From the NCBI RefSeq assembly GCF_900107745.1, contig NZ_FNRO01000001.1:868001-932000 (forward strand): a stretch of 64,000 bases of DNA, given 5' to 3'. The notes under the pieces are model-generated. The model searched no databases. It was not told the DNA's origin and worked only from the letters and a program-made list of their open reading frames with translations. The DNA is from Variovorax sp. YR216. Its GTDB lineage: Bacteria > Pseudomonadota > Gammaproteobacteria > Burkholderiales > Burkholderiaceae_C. The position numbers and the translations under genes were made by a program. Positions 50,381 through 58,407 of this stretch are shown here, one piece after another; position 1 is the stretch's first letter; every line of letters begins with the position of its first letter.

Positions 50381-50442
50381 CAGAGAACCTCCGCGCTACG
50401 CGCTGCGGTGCGAGCGCCTTCGGGCGGCCGTGCGTCGCTCAT
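50380..50442 (-). CDS. mini-ORF 2 in tandem repeat, 20 codons
   Basis: Same peptide as mini-ORF 1 but ending AEVL. ATG at 50442 overlaps the previous TGA by one base and has GGAGG-N7 before it; its TGA overlaps the TetR ATG (TGATG). Translation into TetR by coupling is likely; peptide function is unknown. Confidence 0.4.
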   Translation of the reverse strand: MSDARPPEGARTAARSAEVL

Positions 50443-50504
50443 CAGACAACCTCCGCGCTACGCGCTGCGGTGCGAGCGCCTTCGGGCGGCCGTGCGTCGC
50501 TCAT
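50442..50504 (-). CDS. mini-ORF 1 in tandem repeat, 20 codons
   Basis: ATG at 50504, overlapping the NTF2-like stop (ATGA), reads MSDARPPEGARTAARSAEVV and stops with a TGA whose last base starts the next ATG. Its own start has no separate Shine-Dalgarno, so reinitiation by ribosomes finishing the NTF2-like gene is likely. It may be a translational relay and not a functional peptide. Confidence 0.4.
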   Translation of the reverse strand: MSDARPPEGARTAARSAEVV

Positions 50505-50920
50505 TGAGGCAGCTGGCGAATGATCGCCGCAAGGTCGAGCCACACGTTCTCGCGCCGGATGTCGCCGGCATCGGTGAACTCGACGACATGCAGCAGTCGG
50601 AATTCGAGTGGACGGTCGCGGCCTTCGAGGCCGAAGGGACGACCCGGCGCCCTGCCCCGCCACATCGATTCGTCGACCATGAAGTTGTCGCCGTAGAGGC
50701 GGCGGGTGCATTCGACGCTGCTGTCGGACAGGTCGTTGAAGAGCGCCTCGTAGAACGGACGGGCCCCCGCATGGCCGCGCGTCGGCCCTGTGGGCGCGCC
50801 GACGATGTCGTGTTCCACGTCAGGCGACAGGGTGGCGAGCACGCCCTCGACGTCGTCCCGGGCCTCGAAACCGAAGTGCTCGTCCATCTTGCGATCCATC
50901 TGCGCGCGCGTGAGTGCCAT
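50501..50920 (-). CDS. NTF2-like/SnoaL-fold protein
   Basis: 139-residue cone-shaped NTF2-like protein (ester or ketosteroid isomerase-like). Central ATLSPDVEHDIVGAP and GARPFYEALFNDLSDSSVEC, C-terminal beta strands FRLLHVVEFTDAGDIRREN. Such proteins are isomerases, hydrolases or simple binding proteins; no catalytic set is obvious. ATG 50920 is chosen because the upstream extension to 50992 passes through the TetR operator. Confidence 0.78.
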   Translation of the reverse strand: MALTRAQMDRKMDEHFGFEARDDVEGVLATLSPDVEHDIVGAPTGPTRGHAGARPFYEALFNDLSDSSVECTRRLYGDNFMVDESMWRGRAPGRPFGLEGRDRPLEFRLLHVVEFTDAGDIRRENVWLDLAAIIRQLPQ

Positions 50921-50959
50921 GGCGGTTCTCCTGTGGGTTGTTGAGTTTGCCGCCAACTC

Positions 50960-50981
50960 TAATGAGACAAAAATCTCATTA
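50960..50981. promoter_or_regulatory. perfect inverted repeat, candidate TetR operator
   Basis: TAATGAGA-N6-TCTCATTA, eight-base perfect arms, 40 bases upstream of the NTF2-like start and close to the 3' end of the aldo/keto reductase gene. Size and symmetry fit a TetR-family operator that would autoregulate the NTF2-TetR unit. A related half site GTCTCATT lies at 51011-51018, inside the end of the reductase gene. Confidence 0.55.
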
Positions 50982-51013
50982 CAAGAAAACAATCTTGATT
51001 CGCGAATCCGGTC

Positions 51014-52069
51014 TCATTGCGAAAATCTATGCTTCCCGTCGCCGAGCTGCTTGCGCCGGTACTCGCCCTGCCGCGCGAACATCCAGCCGGGGTATTCGGC
51101 CGGAAGCTGGCTTGCCGCGCCGAGCCTTTCGAGTTCGGCTGCGCTCAACGCGACCTTGGTCGCAGCGATGTTGTCGGCAAGCTGGTCGGGCCGCTTCGCG
51201 CCGATGATCACGCTCGTCACCTGCGGTTGATGGAGCAGCCACGCGAGCGCGATCTGCGCGACCGACACGCCATGCGCCTCGGCAATCGGGCGCATCGCAT
51301 CGATGCAGTCAAACGCGCGATCCTTGTTCACTGGCGGGAAGTCGAAGGTCGTTCGGCGGCTGCCCTGCTCCGCCTGCTGCTCGCGTCCGTACTTGCCGCT
51401 GAGCAGGCCGCCCGCCAGCGGGCTCCACACCATCAGGCCGACGCCTTCGCTCGCGAGCATTGGCACCAGTTCGCGCTCGAGATCGCGGCCCGCGATCGTG
51501 TAGTAGGCCTGCAGCGATTCGAAGCGCGAGAGGCCGAACCGCTCGGCCACGCCCAGCGCCTTCACGATCTGCCACGCGGCCCAGTTGGAAACGCCCACGT
51601 AGCGCACATGGCCCTGTCGCACGAGCTGATCGAGCGCACGCACGGTCTCCTCGATCGGCGTGGCCGGGTCGAATCCGTGGATCTGGTAGAGGTCGATGTG
51701 GTCGAGCTGCAAGCGCGCGAGGCTCGCCTTCACGCCGTCCATGATGTGCCCGCGCGAAGCGCCGCGCGCGTTCGGGCCGGACCCCATCTCGCTGAAGACC
51801 TTGGTCGCCACGATCACGTTCTCGCGCGGCACCTTGAGGTTCTTCAATGCCTGCCCGGTGATCTGCTCCGACAGGCCGCCCGAATAGACGTCGGCGGTGT
51901 CGATGAAATTGATGCCGGCATCGAGCGCCGATCCGACCAGCCGCTCGGCATCCGCCTGCTGCAGGTCGCCGATCTGGGACCAGATGCCCTCGCCGCCGCC
52001 GAAAGTCATGGTGCCCAGGCAAAGCTCGGACACGAAGAGGCCGGTGCGGCCCAGTGGTAGGTAACGCAT
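51014..52069 (-). CDS. aldo/keto reductase
   Basis: 351-residue NADPH-dependent oxidoreductase of the AKR family (TIM barrel). Start RYLPLGRTGLFVSELCLGTM; catalytic tetrad DTADVYSGGLSE (Asp, Tyr), KVFSEMG (Lys) and LYQIHGFDP (His). C-terminal cofactor loop IIGAKRPDQLADNIAAT. It is of the YdhF/YajO-like group acting on small aldehydes or ketones. Same strand as, and 93 bp before, the NTF2-like gene. Confidence 0.9.
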   Translation of the reverse strand: MRYLPLGRTGLFVSELCLGTMTFGGGEGIWSQIGDLQQADAERLVGSALDAGINFIDTADVYSGGLSEQITGQALKNLKVPRENVIVATKVFSEMGSGPNARGASRGHIMDGVKASLARLQLDHIDLYQIHGFDPATPIEETVRALDQLVRQGHVRYVGVSNWAAWQIVKALGVAERFGLSRFESLQAYYTIAGRDLERELVPMLASEGVGLMVWSPLAGGLLSGKYGREQQAEQGSRRTTFDFPPVNKDRAFDCIDAMRPIAEAHGVSVAQIALAWLLHQPQVTSVIIGAKRPDQLADNIAATKVALSAAELERLGAASQLPAEYPGWMFARQGEYRRKQLGDGKHRFSQ

Positions 52070-52213
52070 GGAAAGGATCTCCTTGAAGCGAATCCCCCAG
52101 CATAGGCGGGCGCACGGAATCCTGCAGGCTGCGCGACCGCATCCTTTCGGGCGGCTGGATCGTCATGGAGATGTCACATGCAACCATCCGGCGCCGCGGA
52201 GAAAGGAATCCCC

Positions 52214-52519
52214 ATGAAGCGCATGATCCGATACCGCCTCAAGGCCGACTGCGTGGCTGAGAACGAGCGTCTCGCCGCCGCCGTGTACGAGGAGCTTCGC
52301 CGCGTCAGGCCCGCCGGCCTGCGCTACGCCACCTTCCGGCTCGACGATGGGGTGAGCTTCGTCCATCTCGTGTCCTACGAGGAGAACACTGCGACCGATA
52401 CCCTGACCTCGCTCGCCTCGTTCAAGGCCTTCACGGCAGGCGTGCGCGATCGCTGCGAAGATCCGCCGGTCACGACCGAATTGAAGGAGATCGGCTCCTA
52501 TGGCTTCTTCGACCGATGA
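52214..52519 (+). CDS. ABM-like small protein
   Basis: 101-residue protein that looks like a ferredoxin-like alpha-beta (antibiotic biosynthesis monooxygenase-type) fold: MIRYRLKADCVAENERLAAA, then FRLDDGVSFVHLVSYEENTA and a C-terminal FKAFTAGVRDRCEDPP helix. ATG 52214 has AAAGGAAT upstream and is chosen over an in-frame ATG at 52178. Its last 20 bases overlap the sigma-factor gene, so the two are translated together. Function unknown. Confidence 0.72.
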   Translation: MKRMIRYRLKADCVAENERLAAAVYEELRRVRPAGLRYATFRLDDGVSFVHLVSYEENTATDTLTSLASFKAFTAGVRDRCEDPPVTTELKEIGSYGFFDR

Positions 52520-53423
52520 ACCGGATTCGATCATCGCGGCGCTCGAAGAGGGCCGCCGGCGGTTCCTGGCGCTGGTCGGCGACATCCGGCCGGAGCTGCA
52601 TCGCTACTGCACCCGGATGACCGGCTCGGTCGCCGACGGCGAGGACGTGGTGCAGGACACGCTCGCGCGCGCCTACTACCAGCTGCCCGAGCTCAAGGAG
52701 CTGCCGCCGCTGCGGCCCTGGCTCTTCCGCATCGCGCACAACCGCGCCATCGACCACATTCGGCATGAAGCGCATCGGGTTTCGGAGCCGATCGACCTCG
52801 CGCTGGATGTGGCCGATCGCGAAGACCACGCACCCGACCAGGCACTCGCACGCAGCCAGGCAGTGCATGCTGCCCTCTCCTGCTTCCTTCAGCTCGCGCC
52901 CGCGCAGCGCGGCTGCGTGATCCTCAAGGACGTGCTCGACCACTCGCTGGAGGAGATCGCCGACGAACTCCAGCTGAGCGTGCAGGCGGTCAAGGCCGCG
53001 CTGCACCGCGGCCGGCAGCTCCTGCGCGCGCTGCCTCCATCCGCAACCGAAACACGACCTCCACAGAAGCCGGTCTCGCCGGAATTGGCGCGCTACGCGA
53101 CGCTCTTCAACGCGCGCGACTGGGACGGCGTGCGCGCGATGCTGGCGGACGACGTGCGTCTCGATCTGGTCTCACGGCGCAAGGCTGCGGGGCGGCGCGA
53201 GGTCAGCCTCTATTTCGGCAACTACGGGCGCGTGAGCGACTGGCATCTGGTGCCGGCCCACCTCGACGGCCACGAGGTGCTGGCGGTGATGCGCGAACCC
53301 GCGGCGGCGCGGCCCGGCTACTTCGTCGAGCTCCAATGGCGCGATGGCCTGCTGATCGCCATCCGCGACTATCGCTACGTGCCTTACATCGCGCGGGAGG
53401 CGGCGTTGGTCCTGGCGCGCTGA
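52500..53423 (+). CDS. ECF-type sigma factor with C-terminal SnoaL-like domain
   Basis: 307-residue sigma factor. Region 2 (about 25-95, RYCTRMTGSVADGEDVVQDT, LRPWLFRIAHNRAIDHIR) and region 4 (about 130-180, LQLAPAQRGCVILKDVLDHS, EEIADELQLSVQAVKAALHR). The C-terminal ~110 residues (LARYATLFNARDWDGVRAML, DDVRLDL) form an SnoaL/NTF2-like domain, which in related ECF families replaces an anti-sigma factor for self-regulation. No anti-sigma gene is adjacent. It overlaps the ABM-like gene by 20 bp and converges with the beta-propeller gene. Confidence 0.85.
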   Translation: MASSTDEPDSIIAALEEGRRRFLALVGDIRPELHRYCTRMTGSVADGEDVVQDTLARAYYQLPELKELPPLRPWLFRIAHNRAIDHIRHEAHRVSEPIDLALDVADREDHAPDQALARSQAVHAALSCFLQLAPAQRGCVILKDVLDHSLEEIADELQLSVQAVKAALHRGRQLLRALPPSATETRPPQKPVSPELARYATLFNARDWDGVRAMLADDVRLDLVSRRKAAGRREVSLYFGNYGRVSDWHLVPAHLDGHEVLAVMREPAAARPGYFVELQWRDGLLIAIRDYRYVPYIAREAALVLAR

Positions 53424-53454
53424 ACTGCGTGCGCGCAGTCGCGGTCGGCGCCGG

Positions 53455-54408
53455 TCAGCGGACTGCCACGCCCCAGGGCAGCTTGCCGACAGGCACGTCC
53501 GCGACCTTGGTGTTCGTGCCCGTATCGATGACCGACACGCTGCCCGAGCGACCGCACGCCACATAGAGCTTGCCGCCGTCCGGCGTGAGCGCCATGTTCC
53601 AGGGCCGCTGCCCCACCGGGATGGTCGCGACGACCGTGTCGGTGGCTGTGTCGATCACCGACACACTGGCGTCGCCGCCGTTCGACACGAAGACGCGCTT
53701 GCCGTTCGGGTGCACCGCAATGCCGTTGCTTCGCAGGCCGGCGCTGATCCTCTTCAGCACGCCGAACGTGATGGCGTCGATGACGAAGACCTCGTTCGAA
53801 TTCTCCGCAGCGACGTAGGCGCGCCGCCCGTCTGGCGAGAAGCCGATGCCGCGGGGCCGTGCACCCACGGGCACCTGCGCGACCTGCTGGCGTTTCTGCA
53901 CGTCGATGATGTCGACCGCGCCCCCGTCTTCCGCACTGACGAACAAGATCTTGCCGTCCGGCGAGAAGACGGCGTGCTCGGGGTTCTTGCCACGCACCTT
54001 GACGACGAAAGCCTTGCGGTTGTCGCGCGTGTCGACGAAGGCCACGTCGTTCGACTCCTCCACCGCCGCCGCGACCCAGCGGCCGTCCGGCGAGATGCCG
54101 ACCCCCTCTGGTGATTCGCCCAGATCGATGCTGCCGGTCATGCGCCGGCCGGCAAGGTCGATCAGCACCAGCCGGTTGTTCGGCTGGTCGCTCACGTAGG
54201 CGGTGCGCCCGTCCGCGCTGATGGCCGTGCCGCGCGGCTTCTTGCCCGCGGCGATGTCGGCGACCACCTTGTCGGTGGCCGTGTCGATCACGCTCAGCGT
54301 GCCCGATCCCTCGTTGGGCACATAGGCGAACGGAGCGGCCGCAGCCAGAAGCGGTGCGGCGAAAACCCAGGCGAGCCACGGGTGCCATGAGAGAAACCTG
54401 AACGTCAT
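53455..54408 (-). CDS. periplasmic YncE-type beta-propeller
   Basis: 317-residue seven-bladed propeller with a signal peptide (LAWVFAAPLLAAAAP, cut about residue 25). Blade repeats SVIDTATDKVVADI, SVIDTATDTVVATI and SVIDTGTNTKVADV, each with PDG/PNG turns. Propellers of this kind accompany PQQ-dependent alcohol dehydrogenases, and this is the last of the four-gene minus-strand cluster with the dehydrogenase, cytochrome c and cytochrome b561. Its role there is unknown (binding or scaffold). Confidence 0.85.
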   Translation of the reverse strand: MTFRFLSWHPWLAWVFAAPLLAAAAPFAYVPNEGSGTLSVIDTATDKVVADIAAGKKPRGTAISADGRTAYVSDQPNNRLVLIDLAGRRMTGSIDLGESPEGVGISPDGRWVAAAVEESNDVAFVDTRDNRKAFVVKVRGKNPEHAVFSPDGKILFVSAEDGGAVDIIDVQKRQQVAQVPVGARPRGIGFSPDGRRAYVAAENSNEVFVIDAITFGVLKRISAGLRSNGIAVHPNGKRVFVSNGGDASVSVIDTATDTVVATIPVGQRPWNMALTPDGGKLYVACGRSGSVSVIDTGTNTKVADVPVGKLPWGVAVR

Positions 54409-54436
54409 GCGACCTCCTCCCTTGAATAAGCGGACG

Positions 54437-55021
54437 CTAGTTCAGCATACGCGCGAAGACGCCATCGCGGTCCAGCACCGCATGCTTGAGCGCCGCGAGC
54501 ACGTGTCCCGCGATGAGCGCGCTGAACACCAGGGCCGTCGTCACATGCACGCCGTTGAAGAACGCATACACCGAAGGCAGCGGCGGCCCCCACGGCGGCC
54601 ATGCGATGCCAAAGAAGGTGATGCCGAATCGGCTGAAGTTCGACGCGATGTAGCCCGACAGCGGCATCACCGCCATGCAGACGTAGAGCGCCGCGTGCAC
54701 CGCTCGCGCGGCCCGGCGCTCGGCCTCCCCCATCGTGGCAGGCCAGGGAGGCGGCGCATGCAAAAGCCGCCAGCACAGGCGCGCGGCGATCAGCAGGCCC
54801 AGCACGATCCCGAACGACTTGTGCAGGTTGACCACGCCGGATCGCGCCGGCGTGGCGCGCGGCGCGATCTCGTCCAGAAGGAAGCCGAAGGCAATCTGAC
54901 CAAGCAGCGCCACACCCAGCAGCCAATGCAGCCAAACGGCGGTGCGCGTGTAGCGCACGGAGGCCGGCACCTGCGGACTCTTGATCGATATTGATGATAT
55001 ACCGTGCGTTTGAATTGACAT
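54437..55021 (-). CDS. cytochrome b561
   Basis: 194-residue inner-membrane di-haem cytochrome of the b561 family with four membrane helices. Haem-ligand histidines are likely in VWLHWLLGVAL, VNLHKSFGIVL, VHAALYVCMA and GVHVTTALVFSALIAGHVLA. It can pass electrons between the periplasmic dehydrogenase/cytochrome c and the quinone pool. It begins 11 bp after the cytochrome c stop, supporting one operon. Confidence 0.88.
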   Translation of the reverse strand: MSIQTHGISSISIKSPQVPASVRYTRTAVWLHWLLGVALLGQIAFGFLLDEIAPRATPARSGVVNLHKSFGIVLGLLIAARLCWRLLHAPPPWPATMGEAERRAARAVHAALYVCMAVMPLSGYIASNFSRFGITFFGIAWPPWGPPLPSVYAFFNGVHVTTALVFSALIAGHVLAALKHAVLDRDGVFARMLN

Positions 55022-55032
55022 TCCTCAGCATC

Positions 55033-55713
55033 TCAGAGACCCGTCAGGAAGTGCCCGAGGTTCTCGATGTCCTGCGCGCTCAGCGTGTTCGCCACGCTGG
55101 TCATGTTGCCGGCATCGTTGGTGCGCCTCCTGGCCTTGAAATCGCTGAGCTGCTTGATGATGTAGTCGTAGTTCTGCCCCGCCACGCGCGGAATCTCGTT
55201 CTGCCCGGCGAAGCCGCCGAGGTGGCACATGGTGCAGAGCGTCTCTTCGGCCTTGAGCTTGCCGAGCTTCACCTTGTCGGGATTGGGAAGGAACTTCTGG
55301 CGGGGCGGCTTCTGCGTCGAGAAGTAGCTGGCGAGCTCATGCATGTCGTCCCGGGTCATGGCGGTGTGCGACATGACCTCGTTGGTCCGTCGCCCTTCCT
55401 GGAAGTCGCGCAACTGCAGATAGATGTAGCGCGAGGACTGCCCCGCAATGATCGGGTAGACCGGCATGATCGGCTGCCCATCGGCCCCATGGCATGCCGC
55501 GCATGCCGCCGCCTTCGCGGGCACCGCCGGTTGCTGCGCCGCCGATTGCTGCGCCCAGGCCAGACCGCTCGCGAAGACCATCCACCCCCCGAACACCAGC
55601 GCCCTTCCACAACCGATGGCACCCGCGGAACCGGCTTCGCCGGCCCGCCGGGTGCGCCCCCTCGAGGGGGTGTCCGAGTCACACGAAGTGGACAAGGCTG
55701 GGGGTGCTCTCAT
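55033..55713 (-). CDS. di-haem cytochrome c, c4-like, with repeat-derived N terminus
   Basis: 226 residues from ATG 55713, which overlaps the TGA of the dehydrogenase gene (TGATG). Two haem sites, CAACH at 71-75 and CTMCH at 160-164, mark a c4-type di-haem cytochrome that takes electrons from the PQQ dehydrogenase. The export signal is ALVFGGWMVFASGLAWAQ (about 38-55), well inside the frame. Residues about 4-31 are encoded by the dispersed repeat (copy E), so they are probably not an original part of the protein. Real initiation may be at a GTG near residue 40. No closer ATG with a good ribosome-binding site exists. Confidence 0.82.
   Translation of the reverse strand: MRAPPALSTSCDSDTPSRGRTRRAGEAGSAGAIGCGRALVFGGWMVFASGLAWAQQSAAQQPAVPAKAAACAACHGADGQPIMPVYPIIAGQSSRYIYLQLRDFQEGRRTNEVMSHTAMTRDDMHELASYFSTQKPPRQKFLPNPDKVKLGKLKAEETLCTMCHLGGFAGQNEIPRVAGQNYDYIIKQLSDFKARRRTNDAGNMTSVANTLSAQDIENLGHFLTGL
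55619..55704 (-). repeat. dispersed structured 3'-UTR repeat, copy E
   Basis: Minus-strand copy, eight bases after the dehydrogenase TGA. Outer arms GCACCC (55619-55624) and GGGTGC (55650-55655), inner stem CCGGCGAAGCCGG. It lies inside the nominal reading frame of cytochrome c. Confidence 0.87.
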
Positions 55714-57449
55714 CACAACGCGAATACGACCACGGAGTTGCCGCGCTTGAAATCGAGCTGCGTGTTGCCACCCGCTGCCACGGCGATGTACTGCTTGCCA
55801 TTCACGGTGTACGACACCGCCGGTGCATTCACGCCTGCGCCGCACTGATACTCCCAGAGCTTCTTGCCGGTCTTCGCGTCGAAGGCGCGGAAGAGGCCGT
55901 TTCCTTCGCCGTTGAAGACCAGGTTGCCGCCCGTCGCGAGCACGCCGCCGATGAGGGGCTCTGCCGTGTCGAACTTCCACGCCAGCTTGCCGGTGTCGAG
56001 GTTCACCGCGGCGAGCCGCCCCCATTGCTTCTCGGAAGGGATCACCTTGAACGCGCCGCCGAGCCACAGCTTGCTCCCGCCGGGGTATTTGGCTTCCTCG
56101 ACGTGATAGGTCATCGGCTGATGCAGGTTGGCCGCGTAGGCGATGCGCAGGTTCGGGTTGATCGCCATCGGGCTCCACTCGACGCCGCCGTTGGCACCGG
56201 GCAGCATGCGCGCGCCGTCCTTGGTCGGCAGCACCCACATGTTCTCCTGCGGCACCATCGCTTCGCTGTAGCGAATCAGCTCGCCGGTGGCGCGGTCGTG
56301 CACATAGACGTGCCCGGTCTTGCCGCCATGGATCGCGACCTTGCGCACCTTGCCGTCCTTGCCCTTCGCCTCCGTCAGGATCACGGGCGATGCCGCGTCG
56401 AGATCCCACACGTCGTGCGGCACGTACTGGTAGTGCCACTTGTAGGCACCGGAGTTGAGATCGATCGCCACGATCGAGTCGGTATAGAGGTTGTCCCCGG
56501 GCCGCTCGGCGCCATAGAGGTCAGGACTCGGGTTGCCCACCACGAAGATCACCGAGTTGGTTTCCTTGTCGATCGCGGGCGCCATCCACACGCCGCCGCC
56601 CAGCGTCTTGTAGAAATCGCCGCCCGCCTTCTCGAACTGAGCCTTCTCGGCCGCGATGTCCCGGAGCATGTTGCGCTGTGTCGCGTCGTTCTGCGCCCAC
56701 ACGCCCTCGTGTCCCTTCTCGGGGATGGTGTTGAATGTCCACAGCAGCTTGCCGTCGTTTGCGTCGAAGGCTTTCACGAAACCGCGCACGCCGTACTCGC
56801 CGCCGTTGGTGCCGATGAGTACCTTGCCGTCCACCGCCACGGGCGCCATGGTCTCCGAGTAGCCTTGCTCGGGATCCGCGATCTGCGAGGACCAGAGCAG
56901 CTTGCCCGTCTTCGCATCGAGGGCGATCAGCCTGGAATCGAGCGTGCCCATGTAGAGCTTGTCGCCCATGACCGCGACACCGCGGTTGTTCGGGCCGCAG
57001 CAGAAGGTCGTGACCGGCCCCATCTTGTGCTTGTAGTGCCAGAACTCCTTGCCCGTAACCGCGTCGACCGCATAGACATGGTTGTACGAGGTGGAGAGGA
57101 ACATCACGCCGTCGACCACGATCGGCGCGGTTTCCATCGACTCGACCACTTCGGTCTGGAAGGTGAAGACGGGGCGCAGCTTCGAGACATTGGCCGTATT
57201 GATCTGCTTCGCCGGATAGAACCGGGTCTGCGCATAGCTCATGTTCGAGTGCAGGAAGTTGTTCGCATCCTTGTCGGCGGCGTCGAGCTTCTGCTGCGGC
57301 ACCGAGATCGTCTTGGGCACCGGCGAGCCGGTCGTGCCCTGATTCGGCACTTCACCCTGACCGAAGGCACCGAGGGAAACGAGGCCGAGCACAGGCCCGG
57401 CAACGAGCGTACGGCGCAGGAGGTGATGCGGGAACCTGGTCTTCTTCAT
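55713..57449 (-). CDS. PQQ-dependent alcohol dehydrogenase, lanthanide-type signature
   Basis: 578-residue periplasmic quinoprotein of the methanol/ethanol dehydrogenase family. Signal peptide 1-30. The Cys-Cys pair (150-151, [10 protein letters not shown]) stacks on PQQ; metal ligands are Glu 218 (GGEYGVRG) and Asn 306 (GNPSPDLYG). The catalytic Asp 349 is followed by Asp 351 (VWDLD). Known family rule: a second Asp two residues after the catalytic one predicts a lanthanide (XoxF/PedH-like) and not a calcium enzyme. It is first in the operon with cytochrome c, b561 and beta-propeller, all on one strand. No PQQ biosynthesis genes are in the window. ATG 57449 is chosen for the signal peptide and GGAGA site. 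Confidence 0.9.
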   Translation of the reverse strand: MKKTRFPHHLLRRTLVAGPVLGLVSLGAFGQGEVPNQGTTGSPVPKTISVPQQKLDAADKDANNFLHSNMSYAQTRFYPAKQINTANVSKLRPVFTFQTEVVESMETAPIVVDGVMFLSTSYNHVYAVDAVTGKEFWHYKHKMGPVTTFCCGPNNRGVAVMGDKLYMGTLDSRLIALDAKTGKLLWSSQIADPEQGYSETMAPVAVDGKVLIGTNGGEYGVRGFVKAFDANDGKLLWTFNTIPEKGHEGVWAQNDATQRNMLRDIAAEKAQFEKAGGDFYKTLGGGVWMAPAIDKETNSVIFVVGNPSPDLYGAERPGDNLYTDSIVAIDLNSGAYKWHYQYVPHDVWDLDAASPVILTEAKGKDGKVRKVAIHGGKTGHVYVHDRATGELIRYSEAMVPQENMWVLPTKDGARMLPGANGGVEWSPMAINPNLRIAYAANLHQPMTYHVEEAKYPGGSKLWLGGAFKVIPSEKQWGRLAAVNLDTGKLAWKFDTAEPLIGGVLATGGNLVFNGEGNGLFRAFDAKTGKKLWEYQCGAGVNAPAVSYTVNGKQYIAVAAGGNTQLDFKRGNSVVVFAL

Positions 57450-57613
57450 CGCGGGTCTCCTCAGGCTTGTTGTAAGCCTCTCTTGCCACCGCGGCGACCC
57501 GGGAACCGGCGTCGCAAGGCGCATGCGGGGCGACGGTGGTTGCGCGCCCGCGACAGGCTGAAACCGCTCTGAAGATGGCGGTCCTGCCTCGCCTCGCTTG
57601 CAAGCGTAGCCAC

Positions 57614-57636
57614 ATTCAGGTCCACTGAATAGTGGA
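57614..57636. promoter_or_regulatory. two interlocking inverted repeats, candidate operator
   Basis: ATTCAG-N5-CTGAAT (57614-57630) overlaps TCCACT-GAAT-AGTGGA (57621-57636). The arms exclude each other, so only one hairpin can form at a time. It lies in the 230-bp divergent gap 57450-57679 between the PQQ dehydrogenase and ankyrin genes, 44 bases before the ankyrin start. A regulatory role is inferred. Confidence 0.4.
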
Positions 57637-57679
57637 TTCTTTCGGTGCACCGCAGCATTCGACGACTGGAGAATCGGCC

Positions 57680-58366
57680 ATGAATCGATCCGCCTCACTG
57701 CTCCGCCACGGACTGCATTCGCTGATGCCCTGGGCCTTCGCGATCGCGCTCTGCGCATCGCCCGGCGATGCCGCCGCGCAGGCCGAGTCCGACCCCAGTC
57801 CCCATGCCCAACTCCTCGTCGCGGCCCGCCAAGGCAAGGTCGAGCGCGTCAAGGAACTGCTCGCCAACGGCGCTTCGGTCAACGCCCGCAACCCCGTGGG
57901 CAAGACACCCCTCTTCATCGCCTGCGAGAAAGGCAACACCGCGCTCGGCATGGTGCTGATCGATGCCAAGGCCGACGTCAATCTCGCATCGACCGCCCAA
58001 GTCACGCCATTGATGGCCGCCAGCTACAGCGGCGAAGCCGAACTCGTGAAGCGCCTGCTCGCCGCCGGCGCGCGCACCGATCCGGTGGACCGCATGAACA
58101 AGTCAGCGCCGGTGTACGCAGCCGCCCAGGGCAACACGGCCGCGCTCGATGCGCTGCTCGGCGCGGGCGTCGACGTGAATGCAACCTACGAGCACAACCT
58201 CACACTCCTGATGTGGGCCGCCGGGCAAGGGCACGCGGACACGGTGCGCCTGCTGCTCACGCGCGGCGCGAAGGCCGACATGCGCGACGATCGCGGCCTG
58301 ACTGCCTTCGACATTGCGCGCGGTGCCGGGCAGAGCGAGGCGGTGCAGGCGGCCGGGCTGCACTAG
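57680..58366 (+). CDS. periplasmic ankyrin-repeat protein
   Basis: 228 residues: signal peptide about 1-34 ([20 protein letters not shown]), then about five ankyrin repeats of ~33 residues ([60 protein letters not shown]). It probably binds another protein in the periplasm. Divergent from the PQQ dehydrogenase operon and sharing its control region, so a supporting role there is plausible but unproven. Confidence 0.85.
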   Translation: MNRSASLLRHGLHSLMPWAFAIALCASPGDAAAQAESDPSPHAQLLVAARQGKVERVKELLANGASVNARNPVGKTPLFIACEKGNTALGMVLIDAKADVNLASTAQVTPLMAASYSGEAELVKRLLAAGARTDPVDRMNKSAPVYAAAQGNTAALDALLGAGVDVNATYEHNLTLLMWAAGQGHADTVRLLLTRGAKADMRDDRGLTAFDIARGAGQSEAVQAAGLH

Positions 58367-58407
58367 CATCACGGCCTCGACGCTTTCGCTCCCGACAGCC
58401 AGCCCCT

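Larger units (their letters stand above)
50373..50504 (-). repeat. 62-bp tandem repeat carrying ribosome-binding sites
   Basis: Two full 62-bp units plus a third partial unit of 8 bases. Coding-strand unit: ATGAGCGACGCACGG ... GCGCGGAGGTTGTCTG; the two full units differ by one base (GTTGTC / GTTCTC). Each unit carries a GGAGG followed seven bases later by the ATG of the next unit. It fills the entire gap between the NTF2-like stop and the TetR start. Confidence 0.92.
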
